A stretch of DNA of 64,000 nt, taken from the NCBI GenBank assembly GCA_002803225.1, contig NXFV01000681.1, positions 142,726 to 206,725 of the forward strand, given 5' to 3'. Source of the DNA: Gamarada debralockiae. Lineage: Eukaryota > Ascomycota > Leotiomycetes > Helotiales > Hyphodiscaceae. The notes below the pieces were generated by a model. The model had not been told where the DNA came from and did no database searches. It saw nothing but the letters and a program-made list of their open reading frames with translations. Positions 1 to 11,532 of the stretch are shown here, piece after piece (within the stretch, counting starts at the first letter, position 1; each line of letters opens with the position of its first letter). The position numbers were made by a program, and so were the translations under genes.

Positions 1-933
1 CAAGATTCGTAGCAGCGAAAGACAAATTCTCTGGTGGTCGATCATCCTTGACATCCAATTTTCCAGCCTGTGATAGTTAGCGATGCGATGCGAAACCTTA
101 AATCTAAGATAACTTACATTCTTGATTTCGGATCCTGCGAAACCTGTGAAAGCGTTGGATCGATCCGAAGCCGCAACTAAACGTGCCTTGCCAAGGTAGT
201 CTTTCGTCTTTAAGTTCTTGACCTTAGCTTGGTTGGGCCGATATACGACGCCAACAGGTATCGAGAAAACTGTGTACCCCTGAAATGAGTTAGCCCGTGC
301 CAATTCTCCATGGCCTTCCAAGTCATACCTCTGCTTCTTCCCTAATTGCATCGTCGATGACATTGTGATCTTCGACAACCTTCTCCTTAACGGCGAAAGA
401 GAAATCCTGCATCCCAGCCTCCTTTTGTTGAAGATAAATGTAGCATAATCCACGGTTGAAAAGAACCTCGCAAGAATAAAGCTTGAACATCAAACCCAAT
501 TGAGCGTAGTCGATCATGTTGTTCCCTCTCAGATACAGTAAAGTATCGTTGAAATTTGCCAATGCCTCCTCGAAGTCGCCCACTAGGAAATTTGAAACGC
601 CTTGCTGGAAATATGCCACGGCGAGATATTGATCTAATCGTACTGCTCTTTGGTAGCATTCGACCTATATTCCATTAGATCTTGCCAAGGCCGAGTGAAG
701 GGGAAAACGGTACTGACCGCTTTCTCATGCTGTCCGAGAGTGGCATGAATGACACCACAATTGAACAGAATCTTCGAGGTATCCGAGATAGCATCGAACT
801 CCTTCAACGCCTCATCGAATTCATTATTATCGTAATGGCCGAGGGCTGCCACCCACGTCTCGATTTCCTAGTCCAAATGTCAATCTCCGACATCCTTAAC
901 CTTCTGTGCACAACTCACCTGTTTCAAAGACAT
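1..933 (-). CDS. noxR: NADPH oxidase regulator NoxR (p67phox-like), 5' part, cut by window start
   Basis: Cytosolic activator of the fungal NADPH oxidases NoxA/NoxB, working with Rac in hyphal and sexual development. Exons read on the minus strand: 919-933, 718-867, 329-664, 118-279 and 67 to beyond the edge. The start ATG at 931-933 gives MSLKQ, and a 51-nt intron follows. About the first 240 residues are visible and form the tetratricopeptide (TPR) region that binds Rac: repeats near residues 5-35 (ALGHYDNNEFDEALKEF), 40-75 and 110-140, followed by a conserved segment with VYRP. The PB1 and other C-terminal parts lie outside the window. The family call rests on strong recognition of the TPR block; the truncation is only the window edge. 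Confidence 0.93.
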
Positions 934-3035
934 GATGAGATTCGACCCTCAACTTCTCTTGTACTTCTTCCTTCAAAGCCGGTCGCCTTGTGAGCGACCA
1001 GCCGTCAACCTCTGTGAAACTCGAAATATGTACGGAATCTTCGTCCAAATATTCGTCGAGCCTGTCGTGTTCCGTTTTTCCAGCCCCCAAATGCGCCCTC
1101 GACGTCCTCCCAAGCCTATCTTCTCTGCTTGTATCCTATCTCTGCTATTCCCCAATGTCTTAAACCTTGTGGCTGATTAGGTGTATCGCTCCTTTCTTTG
1201 CGGACCCCGACGGTATTACTTTAATATAGTGGTGGTTGAAGTATTATGTTTGCGACAGATCCTGTAAGATTTTAGGGTGGAGAGAGCGTCGATGATCGTC
1301 AGAAAAATCGTGGGAGAGTTGCTAAAGTTATCGAAAAGACCGGAGAGGATGTGCAATGAAGGATGGTAGAATGTAAGGTACGATCGCAACTGGCTAGCAG
1401 TTGATCATGGAAGAAATGAGTGGTGGGTTGAGGACGAGTGCAGCGCGTAACACGATGTCGAATTGGTAGCGGAGGCTGGTCTGAGCTGGAGTGGATACTT
1501 TTTCATGCAGGTGCGAACGATGATGCGTTTATTGGAACTCTTAATAATGCCACCTTTGGGTGAGGCCGGGAGAGTGGGAAACAGGTGCCGCGGTCGAGAT
1601 GCAGTTGCAGCAAAAGATAAAAATGATTCTTTGGACCGAGTGATCGGAATCGCACGCTGCTTTGAAGGATCCTGTGATGGCTTCAAGCCACAGCCTGCAA
1701 TCCGACAACTTCGAGCTGGGTAAATGGTACCGACGACAGGGAGAGCCACGGCGGTAGGATGCGGTGGCCTTAGAGTTGACAGGGCATTCTCATACAAGTT
1801 CACCCAGCCACCAACACTTTGGCTGCAACAGGACCACGGCCTGGGGGCTCGAATCCCAGCGGGCCACATGTGAAGCCTGGGTCGGTTGGATGGATCCGCC
1901 TGTAGAGTTTGTTCAAAGCAGCGAGTGTTCCAACAGCGTTTGTTCCTGCCGATTGGTTCGATGAGGGTTGCGCTTCGTCTCAAGAGGCGTTCCAGGGCGC
2001 GTAAAGTGCGTGGACGTGCAAACTCAATCACAATTTCACAATCAGTGGCGAATCTGACCTCCCTTTTTGGATGAATCATGAGGAGTAAACCAAATACATT
2101 TTTGAAGCTATTCTCATCACTGTACACAATTATCTAGACAATCCTGTTTTCCGCGCGAGGCGGGACGGGACGTGTGGAAGGAGTGGTGCGAATTCGACTC
2201 GTCACAGGTCCGAGGTCCGAGACAATACAAGACGAGGAAGACGAGGACGACGGCAGCCGAGGGAAGCTCAGGGGACGACTCCGCGAAGAGAATTGGCAAC
2301 TCGGCACCCATCACCCATGGCACGTTACTCTCATCTACGACAAGTCCTGACCATCATACATTCTCCACTCAATAAACGTGCGGGATCTAATCAGATCCGT
2401 ACGATTGGCCCCTGTGCGCAGGAAGCTTGGCAAGTCTCAGTGGAGGCTGAACAAGGCTGCTCGAAACTCGCTTGCGCCTCAGGCCTGTTTGAGGATCCCG
2501 TACCAAAAAGTCCTCTTCGGACATTTAACAATAACAGATCTCGTTTAACAATAACAGATCTCGTAAGGGCATAACGGCCCCTTCCTCATCGGCCGTCTGC
2601 ATGATGGCCGGCGTGGAGCTCAAAACAGGAGGGTTGCCGATTCGTCTCAACTTTAAGTTGAACGTCCAATGATGCCAAAAGGGGAAGCTGCCGGTGGAGC
2701 CGTCATAGGCTTTCCCGGTTTCTTGTTTGGAACTCGATATGATCTACTTCAAGGCATGCCAGCCCACGAACAAGCAATTCTTGGCATACCCACTCACAGG
2801 GCTCCGAGACTTTGTTAGAAACGCATGAAAGCTTGACGTTTGACAGCTGTACGTTTAAGATTAGGTTGACGTTGACGGCCTCCTTTTTTCTTCCTCAACA
2901 TTTCCCTTTTCGTATCCTTACACGACTATCAGTGTATTGCCAAGCTTTCAGAAGACCATAACTCGTCAGATTTCTCTGGATGATCTGATATATCAGAGCA
3001 TTTCCTTTTTGTGCTTCATCACATTCACCCTTCCT
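934..3035. other. Long intergenic region upstream of noxR
   Basis: About 2.1 kb between the noxR start and the CCS1 stop. Open frames here, including a 240-codon one on the minus strand at 1405-2127, show no recognisable domain and no conserved-looking segments. I see a perfect 20-bp tandem duplication at 2524-2563 and otherwise nothing. It probably holds the noxR promoter and 5' leader. Confidence 0.5.
2524..2563. repeat. Perfect 20-bp direct tandem repeat (2 copies)
   Basis: The unit TTTAACAATAACAGATCTCG occurs twice with no spacer (2524-2543 and 2544-2563). It lies 1.6 kb upstream of the noxR start. No function can be read from it. Confidence 0.9.
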
Positions 3036-3950
3036 TCACAGCATACCCTTCTTCACCTCATCCTTCCTCTCCTCCCACAACGTCTTGCCTGAGCATGAGC
3101 AGACCGTCTTATCATTATCCCAGACACCTGCACTCCTTGCAATCACGCCAACCAGCGTATCTTCATCATTTTTCTCAAACTTTCCATCTCCCTCATGTTG
3201 TTTGGACACAACCATGCCACGTCCTATCATCTCCCAGATCTGTATCGGCTTATCGAGGAACACGCTACCCATGCCATCTTTGCCAACTTGAATTGTACCC
3301 AAAACTCCTTTCTTGAGAGCCCCATCCTTCGGATCGGTCCACAGACCACCAGTTGATATGGCACCGTTCGATATATCACCTGTCTGTCGTACGGTAGCCC
3401 AATATTTTCCTGGCGACAGACCACGAATCGTAAGATCAACAATGGTCAAATTCGGAGAGACCTGTACCATGCGAACAAGTCCTCGTACTTTATCTGATAC
3501 TGTATTTGAATGCGTCTCAAGAATGCAGACTGCTGCACCTGTTCATTTCGTGAGCATCTGACCATGACCATGACCATGAATATATGTGCTTACTGTCTGT
3601 ACCACCAGAGCCTCTTAATATGGCATCTCTCCCTGTAGATTGAATGGCAGCTACAATGGCCGATGGAGCCGCTAATGCAGATCAGTACCGTGTTCTGATG
3701 CAAGTCCAAACGCGTAACGCGTGGATGGGACGAACCTGTTCCCTCTATGCTGACAAGTTGCTCTTTGAGATTTGCTTCAACCTTTTGGATGCCACTAAGC
3801 TTATAAAGGGAGCCTGATATGTCTTTGATACAGCTTTCGCAGGTCATTGGCACTGCAAAAAGTGTCTAGATTAAATCAGCTGCTGGTACACGTGACCCCG
3901 TCGATGGCGGAATGTTGGAAACCGACCTGAAAAGGAGTTGTGATGGCCAT
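3036..3950 (-). CDS. CCS1: Superoxide dismutase copper chaperone CCS1
   Basis: Delivers copper to, and forms the disulfide of, Cu/Zn superoxide dismutase in the cytosol and mitochondrial intermembrane space. Exons on the minus strand: 3927-3950, 3736-3865, 3594-3671 and 3036-3538, giving 244 aa, close to the usual length. Domain 1 carries the heavy-metal motif MTCESC (residues about 15-20), domain 2 is SOD-like (from VQVSPN through the WEMIGRGMVV segment), and the C-terminus holds the CxC motif in TVCSCSGKTLWEER. The start ATG at 3948-3950 lies in a 24-nt first exon (MAITTPFQ) that joins in frame to TLFAVPMTC. The gene is divergent from the uL13m gene with about 300 bp between starts. Confidence 0.93.
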
Positions 3951-4252
3951 CGGGGGAGTTTTTGGGAGCTTTGAAGATCCAGAATATTAATTAAGCTTCT
4001 GTACTGTAACCCAGATCTCTCTTGCAAAGTTTTTGATTGTGGAAGAGTGATGTTGCTCAGTATCATTTTCTAATCGTTGGATTTGTGCTTTGAAATCGCC
4101 TCCAAAAGCCTTCGGCAGCGCTTCCGAGGGACTAAAAAGTCTTGGCGCCAAAATTCGTGACGTCCATCGCGAGCTTCACACGACAACGCAGCAAAACCTC
4201 ATCCCTCTCACTCCATCCAACATCTCAACCGGCCTGAGGGCCACTTGTCAAG

Positions 4253-4865
4253 ATGTCTCAAACCAATGGAATAGTGCGTTCCTCCAATTCACCCTTTCAA
4301 TTCTTCATGCTAACTGATCTACCACCCCTAGACAAAACTTGCCTACTCAAGAACATGGCACCACATCTCAGCCAGCACTCCCCACCACGCCCTCTCCACA
4401 ATCCGTCCCCTCCCCGCCGCCGACTCTCCCTCCCTCACACCTCCCTCTCTGGGCCGTCTCGCCTCCCGAATCGCAGTCTTGCTAATGGGCAAACACAAGC
4501 CGATCTGGGATCCCTCCACCGACTGCGGCGACTACGTCGTCGTAACCAATTGCTCGAATCTTCATACCACAGGAAAGAAGCGCTGGCAAAAACAATACTA
4601 CAGACATAACACAAGACCGGGAAGTCTGAGGCAGATCAGTATGGATGGACTGATGGCGAAGTTAGGGGGCGCGGAGATCCTGAGGAAGGCTGTTAGTGGC
4701 ATGTTGCCGAAGAATAGGTTGAGGGATGATAGATTGGCAAGATTGAAGGCGTTTGAGGGCGAGGCGCATCCGTATAAAGCCAATATTGTAAAGTTTGCGG
4801 GAAGGAGTAAGATTGCGAGTTGGCCCGGACGGGAGGATGTTGGGAAGACGGAGGCGAGGTTATGA
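4253..4865 (+). CDS. MRPL23: Mitochondrial ribosomal protein uL13m (MRPL23)
   Basis: Large-subunit protein of the mitochondrial ribosome. Two exons, 4253-4273 (MSQTNGI) and 4332-4865, separated by a 58-nt GT-AG intron; 184 aa. The L13 core is clear: LLMGKHKPIWDPSTDCGDYVVVTN, then GKKRWQKQYYRHNTRPG and the MLPKNRLRDDRLARLKAFEG segment, the usual nucleotide-facing loop of the family. The N-terminal part contains Ser/Arg-rich stretches that could help import, but no separate presequence is obvious. The upstream region is shared with divergent CCS1. Confidence 0.93.
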
Positions 4866-6624
4866 TGGGGATGAGGGAGGGAGTTTTGTATTATATAGGC
4901 TTTGTGGTACAATGGGCAGTGAGCTCTGACCGATCGTCTTCTTTTGTAGCATTAAAGAGGCGTTGAATACAGGTTGAAAAGACAGGCTTTCTTTCGAAAT
5001 GGGAATTTGTTACTGTAATCAGGGTCAAGCACATTAGTACAGTGGACTTCCCTGCCCTACATTTTTGCTTGCGATCAAAACCAACTCCTGCGAATTGAAG
5101 ATCTCTTTTTTGCCGGATTTTATTGATACTTGGCCTTCTTTGACTCTGCCGCCCATTCCCGGGCTTTCCTGCGATGATTATTCACTAGATGCTCTGATTT
5201 ACTTGGTACATATATCGAATTGAACAACTTTGTAATCATACAAGGCAAAATCAAGCCAGAAGCGCAGGAACAACGTCCAGTTTGCTGATCTACGTCTTGT
5301 TGCGCCTGGCTTGTCTCAACCCTGACAAATATGCTTTGATGCTTTCCAACCCGGAATTAACGTCTGGCTGCATTGAAACATTAGTAAAGAGTCTAGAGAC
5401 GATGTAGAAGAACTCACACCATGCTGAATCCCTAAAGTACTCCAAGCTCGATATCCACCGCACCTGAGAGGCAAATGCGGATATGCTGCGAGGTAGGGCC
5501 CTCAATGAGTGCTAAGATATCTGATGAGGTTCCCAGGAATTAACTTTGGCTTGCTCTTGTTCACAAATTCAAGCAACTAACACCAATGCAGACCCGAAAG
5601 ACATACAGACATACAGACATACAGACATACTACACACATATATACATACATACATACCAATATTCTGATGACGATGGAAATGACCTCGCCTCCCAAACTT
5701 CAGGCTCTACACCTCTCTGTTCCAATCTCTTCCAGATACATTGCAACTTTACTTGCATATCGAGGATTGAGAATCAAATGTGGTTTGTCGGAGTCGAGCT
5801 CGACTTGGATGGCTCACATTCTCGTATTAGTGGAGTTGGATATACTGTCGGCTTTCGTGTTCGATCTAGAGAAGGCGTTTATCCTTGAGCTCGACCGTGC
5901 TTGCTAGTAATCATGGACGCTGATGTGGTGAGCTTCGCTGCGGACCATCCGCTGTCTCTCCTTGAACTTGTTGGGTTCCTTCATCGGGCTGCCTGACTAC
6001 TTGTTGCTATCTTGACGCCTATATACCCTATTGTTGGCCTATGTTTGCTTCATTGTGGAGAGCATAACCTCACTGTAACAGACACTATCCTTCTAGTATG
6101 TTTCAATGTCGACGAGGCTTTGGCTAAAAGGTATGAAATCTGTGTCTCTTATGAGATTAAAGAGTGTCTGAGACAACATAATTATGATGTTACGGAGGAA
6201 CCTCCTGGGACATAGCCCATATACAATCAGGCAATGAATGCCATTATATACCCTAGAATAACCCATTGAGTAGATTGAAAGATATGATTGTCTCTGTCAC
6301 CAATGTCTCCTCCAGTCCTGTAATGAACCCCTCAATGACCATGCCTTCTGTTCATGCCTTTATTGGCTACTTCGAAGCTGTCGGTCAAGAGCCTTCGGTT
6401 GGCTTCTTCGTGGAGACGCCTCGCTCTTTCGATGTTCGAGAAGCTGGATTCTGCTTCGATATTCGTATTCAGCATGGAGCAGGTATTGATGCTACACATG
6501 GCCATATAGCGCTCCTGTCCATCGAGCTAGGCTATCGGTCGTGGCGGATCATCCATGGCCTTTCCTCGAACTCCTTAGCATCCTCCACCATTTCTGTTGA
6601 TCCTTCGCCTTTATAATCGACCCT
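4866..6624. other. Gene-poor region with microsatellite and decayed repeat DNA
   Basis: No convincing gene. Between 5590 and 6620 both strands show frames repeatedly broken by stops. This part is probably the decayed continuation of the retroelement whose gag lies at 6625-8331 on the minus strand, but I could not identify protease, reverse transcriptase or integrase motifs in it. Confidence 0.5.
5598..5660. repeat. Microsatellite (ACATACAG)n / (ACAT)n
   Basis: Four near-perfect ACATACAG-type units are followed by TATA/CATA repeats. Simple sequence, no coding sense. Confidence 0.9.
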
Positions 6625-7393
6625 CTAATATAGCAGGATGTAGACCCCTGGCTCTTCGATGCTCCATCGAGATTGCTCAGTTGTCTGCCTCCTTCTTCTT
6701 GAATACCCCGACTTGGAAGTGTGACTGTGTATTGAAGGTACAGAAATTTCGGATGCAGACTGACAAGCTGCCATTCTGATCCGGCTGAGTTGAAGATGTT
6801 GGAGAGGTACTGCGCCGGCAGGAACGCTCTGGTTGCTCTGAAAAGCCTGAGATCGTTGATTAAAGCCTGGTCCACGTTCACCACGAAATCCTCCGTACCC
6901 ACTATATCCACCTTGACGGAATCCTCGATTTTCAAACCTAGGATTGTTCTGACTAAGAGCAGCTCGAAGCTCCTGACTGATTTCCTCCCGAACGTCACGA
7001 ATTGCATTGGCATGAGCAATGCGAAGCTCTTCCAATTGTCGAGCCAAATCGTCCTGTGGATCCTGGGTCCTGGCGTTTGAACCAAACTTAGTAGGGAACA
7101 TCCAGTCTAAAGCAGGTGCCTGGGAAGGTTGCTCTTCTGGCTTATCTGGCGAAGTCCTCTTCTGGGTGTTTAGATCTCTTAGAATATTGTTGACAGCACT
7201 GACTTTCGAGCTTAGCATGACTGGGTTCCGGTTCTCCTTATACCGGTTAATAACTTCGTCAGATTCACAGACCCCAATAGCAGTCTCGTAGAAGTCAGCA
7301 TACACTAGAGTCTTCCCATCATCCAGGTCTACGTTATGTTTCTTGACGATCTTGGAGCGGATCCGATCCGGCAATGCAAAAAGGAAGAGGTTG

Positions 7394-7401
7394 GCCCGTT
7401 C
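7394..7401. repeat. Target-site duplication of the MITE-like element, left copy
   Basis: GCCCGTTC directly before the left inverted repeat; the right copy is at 7649-7656. Confidence 0.85.
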
Positions 7402-7648
7402 TCTACGTCGGGGAAATAAGTGGCCGGTATTGGCATATGCCTAGCCCTACTTTCAGACTTAAAGACCAACCACAAAACCTAGAACAAAATTTCTAAAAAT
7501 TGGCTAGAAGACAATTTGGCTTCTTTAGAGATCTCAAATCAAGTTCCAGTAAATTTAATACAAATTTGTGGAAGTTTTGTCATTGCTGAAATACGGCGTT
7601 TGGTTTTGCGCAGGTGCCAATATCGGCCACTTATTTCCCCGACGTAGA
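7402..7648. mobile_element. MITE-like non-autonomous DNA transposon inside gag
   Basis: A 247-bp element bounded by terminal inverted repeats of about 34 bp with one mismatch; the first 25 bp are identical and begin TCTACGTCGGGG. It is flanked by direct repeats GCCCGTTC at 7394-7401 and 7649-7656; a ninth base also matches because the element ends in T/A. Excising the element with one repeat copy leaves the gag reading frame continuous, so this is a clean insertion. The interior is AT-rich with no coding capacity. An 8-9-bp duplication fits hAT-, Merlin- or Mutator-type transposition; the class cannot be fixed from the ends alone. Confidence 0.85.
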
Positions 7649-8331
7649 GCCCGTTCTACTTTATCAAGAAGCTTCCTTTCCTTAAGACTGGCAGAGACCC
7701 GATAAAAAAGCTCGATAAAATCCTTCGATTCGATTTGTCCACGCTGTGCCGATAAGACCAGGGCATCCAACAAAGGGCGAGTGTGTTTGGTGTAGTCATC
7801 GTCATAATCACGGTACTTCCGTTTCAGAGCTGCAAAGAAGGCCTCCTCATCGAATGGCGTCCTAGTATATTCCGGAATTGCCCTGACATCGTCTCGAAGA
7901 GCAATATCAATATGGCGGAGGATCCGTTCGTGTCTGTCTTCTCCAGTGCAGTTCTAGTCTTTAAAGAAGGCAAGAAGTTCATCAACCCAGCGCGTTGCTC
8001 CCTGGCCATCAAAGACAAGACCAGCTGAAGCAGGAGTTGGTATCACTGCGCGCAGCACAGTGATATTGTTGGTAGGATTAATCGAATTATTTAGGTTATT
8101 AGAGGCCATTTCGACTAAGGATTCACTTGGCGTTGAAGAATCTGATTGCAGTTCTGGGGGCATGTTCTGTTGACTCTCTGGTTGAGGTTGTTGTCCGTTT
8201 TCTGAAGCACTAGAAGAAGGCGTGTTGTCTGAAGTTGCTGAAGGTTTCCTAAGAGCTGGTGGTTTTGATACTATTCTTCCTTGATTGTGGTTGGATGACT
8301 TCCTCTTCAATGAAGAAGCTTTGCTGTGCAT

Positions 8332-10459
8332 TCCTTGATTCCGAAAACAAAAGAAAATAACCCGTTGTTCTTGTTGATATTGTAGTCCTTGATGTCGCTT
8401 CCTTCGAGTAGGGTCCCTCCCTTTTAACCTTATCTTTAGCTGTCCTCTACAAGTGCCCCTTGAGCTCAGTCCTAGGTGCTCAGACTTCCTAACCCTTTGA
8501 TTCCAAGCCTCGTTTCGAGCTGATACTGCTTGTTCACCCCAAACAGAAGCTTTAATGACTTCAGGGTCAATATCACAGTATTTCCGTGGTCCTAAGTGGC
8601 TTTTTGTCCATCTCTTAAGGCAAAAGCCCCTTCAAACATCAACCCCACAATGATGCGAAAGATCAGGAGGATTGTGATACAGAGTACAATCAGGACCTGG
8701 TTCCCAAGTTCTCCAACACCTCTCTATCCTTCCTGATAGGGTCCCAGGAGATTTTGACACCTGCTCCTTTCCCCTATCACACTGTTCAAGTCCTCCTGAG
8801 GTTGGGCCTCTGCCTCAGGCAAAGCCACAGATTCTACTGTAGTTCCACCCATCTCTACCCCCTTTTTCATAGAATTGGCCATTTCTTGCAATCCACTTGG
8901 ACCTTAGCAAGAGGCACCCGTGACTAAAACCATTTCGACTCTCTGTCTATGGCGCTTGCAACCCATGTCGTAAATCTTAAACTATACCCAAAATGTAAAA
9001 CGATTTGTTCCATCAAGTTAGACTAAGCCCTCTCATACAATAGCGCTTTATCCTGAAACATGTGATAACCCTGAAACAATCATCCCCTGAACTATTCCGC
9101 ACAACTTGAAAGCATCAGAACTAAAGCAAAAAAAGCAAACATCCCTCACTTGAGAATGCGAATACCTTCACTTGACTGCGAAAAAGGCTCCCTGCGTAGG
9201 TCACCAATGTAGAAGGGAACGAAATGCGAGTATAAGCGCTTCCCGATTGCGCTGTGTATCGCACGTGCTCTCAGTGAGGGATAAAACAAAAACGATGTAA
9301 AACGAAGGTCATGTGCTCGAATACACTGCAAAAATGCATCAGAAAACAAGTTGTACGATTGTGTATGTATATATAGGTGTCTATGTACAGTTCCAGCTGC
9401 AAAAGACAAAATATGCCCGGTTGGCACGTGATCAGACTAGCTAAGCGAGGTTGGCCTCAACGTGACCGATTTCCCCACTACAATATAACAACAAAGGAGC
9501 TAGAGAAGTTGAAACGCGGGAGGCAGCAGTACAGAACAACTCTACTAGCATAGAGATATTTGGGGGTAAAGAGCGTGAGGTTGTGATAAAGAGAGCAAGG
9601 CTAGCAAAGAGCTTGGGTCGTTGATTTCCGGGCGATTTGCAGAAAATATATATATTATTTATAGGAATCTGAATAGGGGTGATAGGCACTGGCCCTACTT
9701 TGCAAAGAGCACCATTTCTTAACATATTTAAGGGTTGGATCAAAAGAGGGTAGTTAGAGGATTATATAGAAGAGCATTCTGTTCTTACATGCCATATCTC
9801 TTCGCTTATGCGAAAGCATAGCAAATGCAAAGGGCGCTGCTCTGCGAAGAGCGCAATCATTTATAGTGCAAATTGGCAGGGAGGTCGAATAATCGGGGAT
9901 CTTAGCATAGAATATTAAACAATGAATGCAGAACTATTTCGTAGTAAATTGCGCTTTCACCTACAAGTGACGTTGCGTTTGCGTTTGCGTTTCAAGCTTA
10001 GGCTTAATGAGGTAATATGATCTACCTAAAGCAGGATGACAACAGAAGCTCAAGAGCTAATCTAGTCTAATCTCTAGCTCTATTAAAGCGAATTTTGCAA
10101 GCTCCGTCCTTAAACTTTGAATTCTACCTTGCATCAACCAGCGAAGACCTCCACTTAAACACAAACCTCTAAAGCTCTCGCAAATCATCGAGCAATCTCG
10201 CTTTCGCAACAATTGAGTTGCTCAGCTCCATCTTCTGTCCGCCACAATCACACCAAATCACTTTCTACTACCCTGGCCAAACTAGTTATACGCACCAAGA
10301 CAGCGTCCCTAGCCCTGAAGTCAATGGCAAAAACGAAAGCGTGAAGTTGAAGAGGAAGATGATCCGAACGTCGACAGCATCAACTCTGCCGAATATGGCA
10401 AAGCGAGGTTGGGGGCGCGCAGGCGACGGGGCAACCGCTGGTTGATGAGGCTGGAAGCA
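8332..10459. other. Gene-free region upstream of the retroelement
   Basis: Short broken frames on both strands. A weakly open minus-strand stretch at about 8380-8610 leads into the gag frame. A (GCGTTT)3 run occurs at about 9974-9991. The ORFs at 9146-9743 are AT-rich with no domain. A Lys/Glu-rich plus-strand stretch at about 10330-10440 is split over two frames and was not accepted as a gene. Confidence 0.4.
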
Positions 10460-10990
10460 TCAAATCATGATGGCGGATCCGTACCGATAGACATGGTTTC
10501 GGATACAAGTATTGCAGTGCCAGTGAGAACACGTAGTAGTTTGCGCCTCATGCCTGATTGAGCCGCAGGTCGGCCAAACATTGACGTCAACTGTTTGTAT
10601 TTGCGGAGGTTGGCTGCGGGCTGCAGTATCCATTGGACTGGGGCCGACAACCTGGGAAGCCATTGCGATTCTCGAAGTCAAAGCAGCTTCAAGGCCTTGA
10701 GATGACATTGTATCTAGCTCTGCTGATTGGGGGCGATGAGCACTGTCTGCGGGTTGGCTGGGGATGTCATCCGTAGGTGCGTTGACGGGTCTGGGGTATG
10801 GGGATGGCAGATTTCCTGAGCATGTCAGAATGTACGGTAAACTCTTCATGTTAGAAAGTTGCTTACCGAAGATTTCTCCCCAGATGTGCTGTTCTAATAT
10901 GAATTGGAGATCTGTGACTGCTGTGTCGATGATGGCGTTTCGTGCGAGCCATCCATGCCAGTAGATGACACGCTCTGTGAATTGGTGGGG
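10460..10990 (-). CDS. Possible gene with a Cys/His-rich C-terminus; 5' end unresolved
   Basis: I do not recognise this gene. A minus-strand frame contains QFTERVIYWHGWLARNAII, a GT-AG intron near 10807-10869 that keeps the frame open (EIF joins GNLPSPYP), a Pro/Ser-rich middle, and a C-terminus with CSHWHCNTCIRNHVY, reminiscent of the second half of a RING or similar zinc motif. Upstream, the frame closes with a TAA near 11070 before any ATG. The well-placed ATG at about 11054 opens a different frame that stops after 17 codons. So the 5' end needs another exon or the gene carries a frameshift. It may be a pseudogene. Coordinates are approximate. Confidence 0.3.
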   Translation of the reverse strand, partial: PHQFTERVIYWHGWLARNAIIDTAVTDLQFILEQHIWGEIFGKQLSNMKSLPYILTCSGNLPSPYPRPVNAPTDDIPSQPADSAHRPQSAELDTMSSQGLEAALTSRIAMASQVVGPSPMDTAARSQPPQIQTVDVNVWPTCGSIRHEAQTTTCSHWHCNTCIRNHVYRYGSAIMI

Positions 10991-11532
10991 TGTATAATTA
11001 CTCGTTGCAAAGGCTGCTCTGCGAATATGCTCTACCGTAATGAGGCGGCATCTTGTTTGATTTGATGCTGTTGATGGGAGGCGTTATGGTTGTGGTTTGG
11101 TGGTTTGGAGGAGGAAGATGAGGCTCAAACGAATTCTGAAATGCGAAGGCGCTAATACATCTATTCACTTTTGATTTTATACAGCGAAGTCTTTCTTGTT
11201 CACATGATCAAACATAAAGGCTTCAGGTCATGCAGCTTCTGTTGATATCCGTGAACCTGTTTCAATAATTTAGACATCGTTGACTATTTTAAATAGGTCA
11301 CATGCAGGTCACATACAGATGCATACCCTGCAAAATTTTCCGGTACATACTGTTTGTGATTATGTTGAAACCGAGAAGTGCCAAGTCACTCACTGTGTGT
11401 AGTTGAATGTATTCATAGGACAAATATGTTCAAGAGAAAGTAACCTCGCCCATATGTACATATGTACAGACTTCAACCTGATCCACCGATGCTCTCACAA
11501 GATAAAAGCCTCACTGCTTTTCACCAACCACC

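Larger units (their letters stand above)
6625..8331 (-). mobile_element. Decayed retrotransposon gag region (LTR, probably Ty3/gypsy-like)
   Basis: The minus strand carries a broken gag-like frame. It starts near 8331 (possible later starts at 8163 and 8109) with a Ser/Gln-rich N-terminus, then a capsid-like stretch around FDGQGATRWVDELLAFF. A TAG interrupts the frame near 7952; beyond it coding sense resumes with YRDYDDDYTKHTRPLLDAL. A 247-bp insertion at 7402-7648 splits the frame again, and the C-terminal half (from ALPDRIRSKIVKKHNVDL) runs into a Gly/Arg-rich tail (GGYSGYGGFRGERGPG) like that of nucleic-acid-binding gag proteins. No CCHC knuckle is intact. The frame stays open upstream of 8331 for roughly 200 bases without an ATG. 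LTRs were not found. The family is inferred from general gag layout, not from a match. Confidence 0.6.

Noticed and set aside
1760..1870. tRNA-like pieces (GGCTCGAATCCC with a 3' GGGCCA and an upstream TGGCC)
   Set aside because: The T-loop lacks the TTC core, no A box fits, and the pieces are about 100 nt apart with no cloverleaf.
1405..2127. 240-codon minus-strand frame
   Set aside because: No domain, Arg/Ser/Pro-rich random-looking composition, and overlapping frames on the opposite strand.
5290..5505. Small minus-strand gene with a 50-nt intron (possible ATG/PDVNSGLESIKAYLSGLRQARRNKT)
   Set aside because: A start codon directly followed by an intron would give a 26-residue product that I cannot relate to any family; the longer frame begins at TTG only.
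8640..8960. LTR of the gag element
   Set aside because: I found no repeated copy at the other side and no TG..CA ends with a primer-binding site.
10218..10445. Plus-strand Lys/Glu-rich coding stretch
   Set aside because: The sensible residues are split over two frames without splice sites, and the region overlaps the better-supported minus-strand frame.
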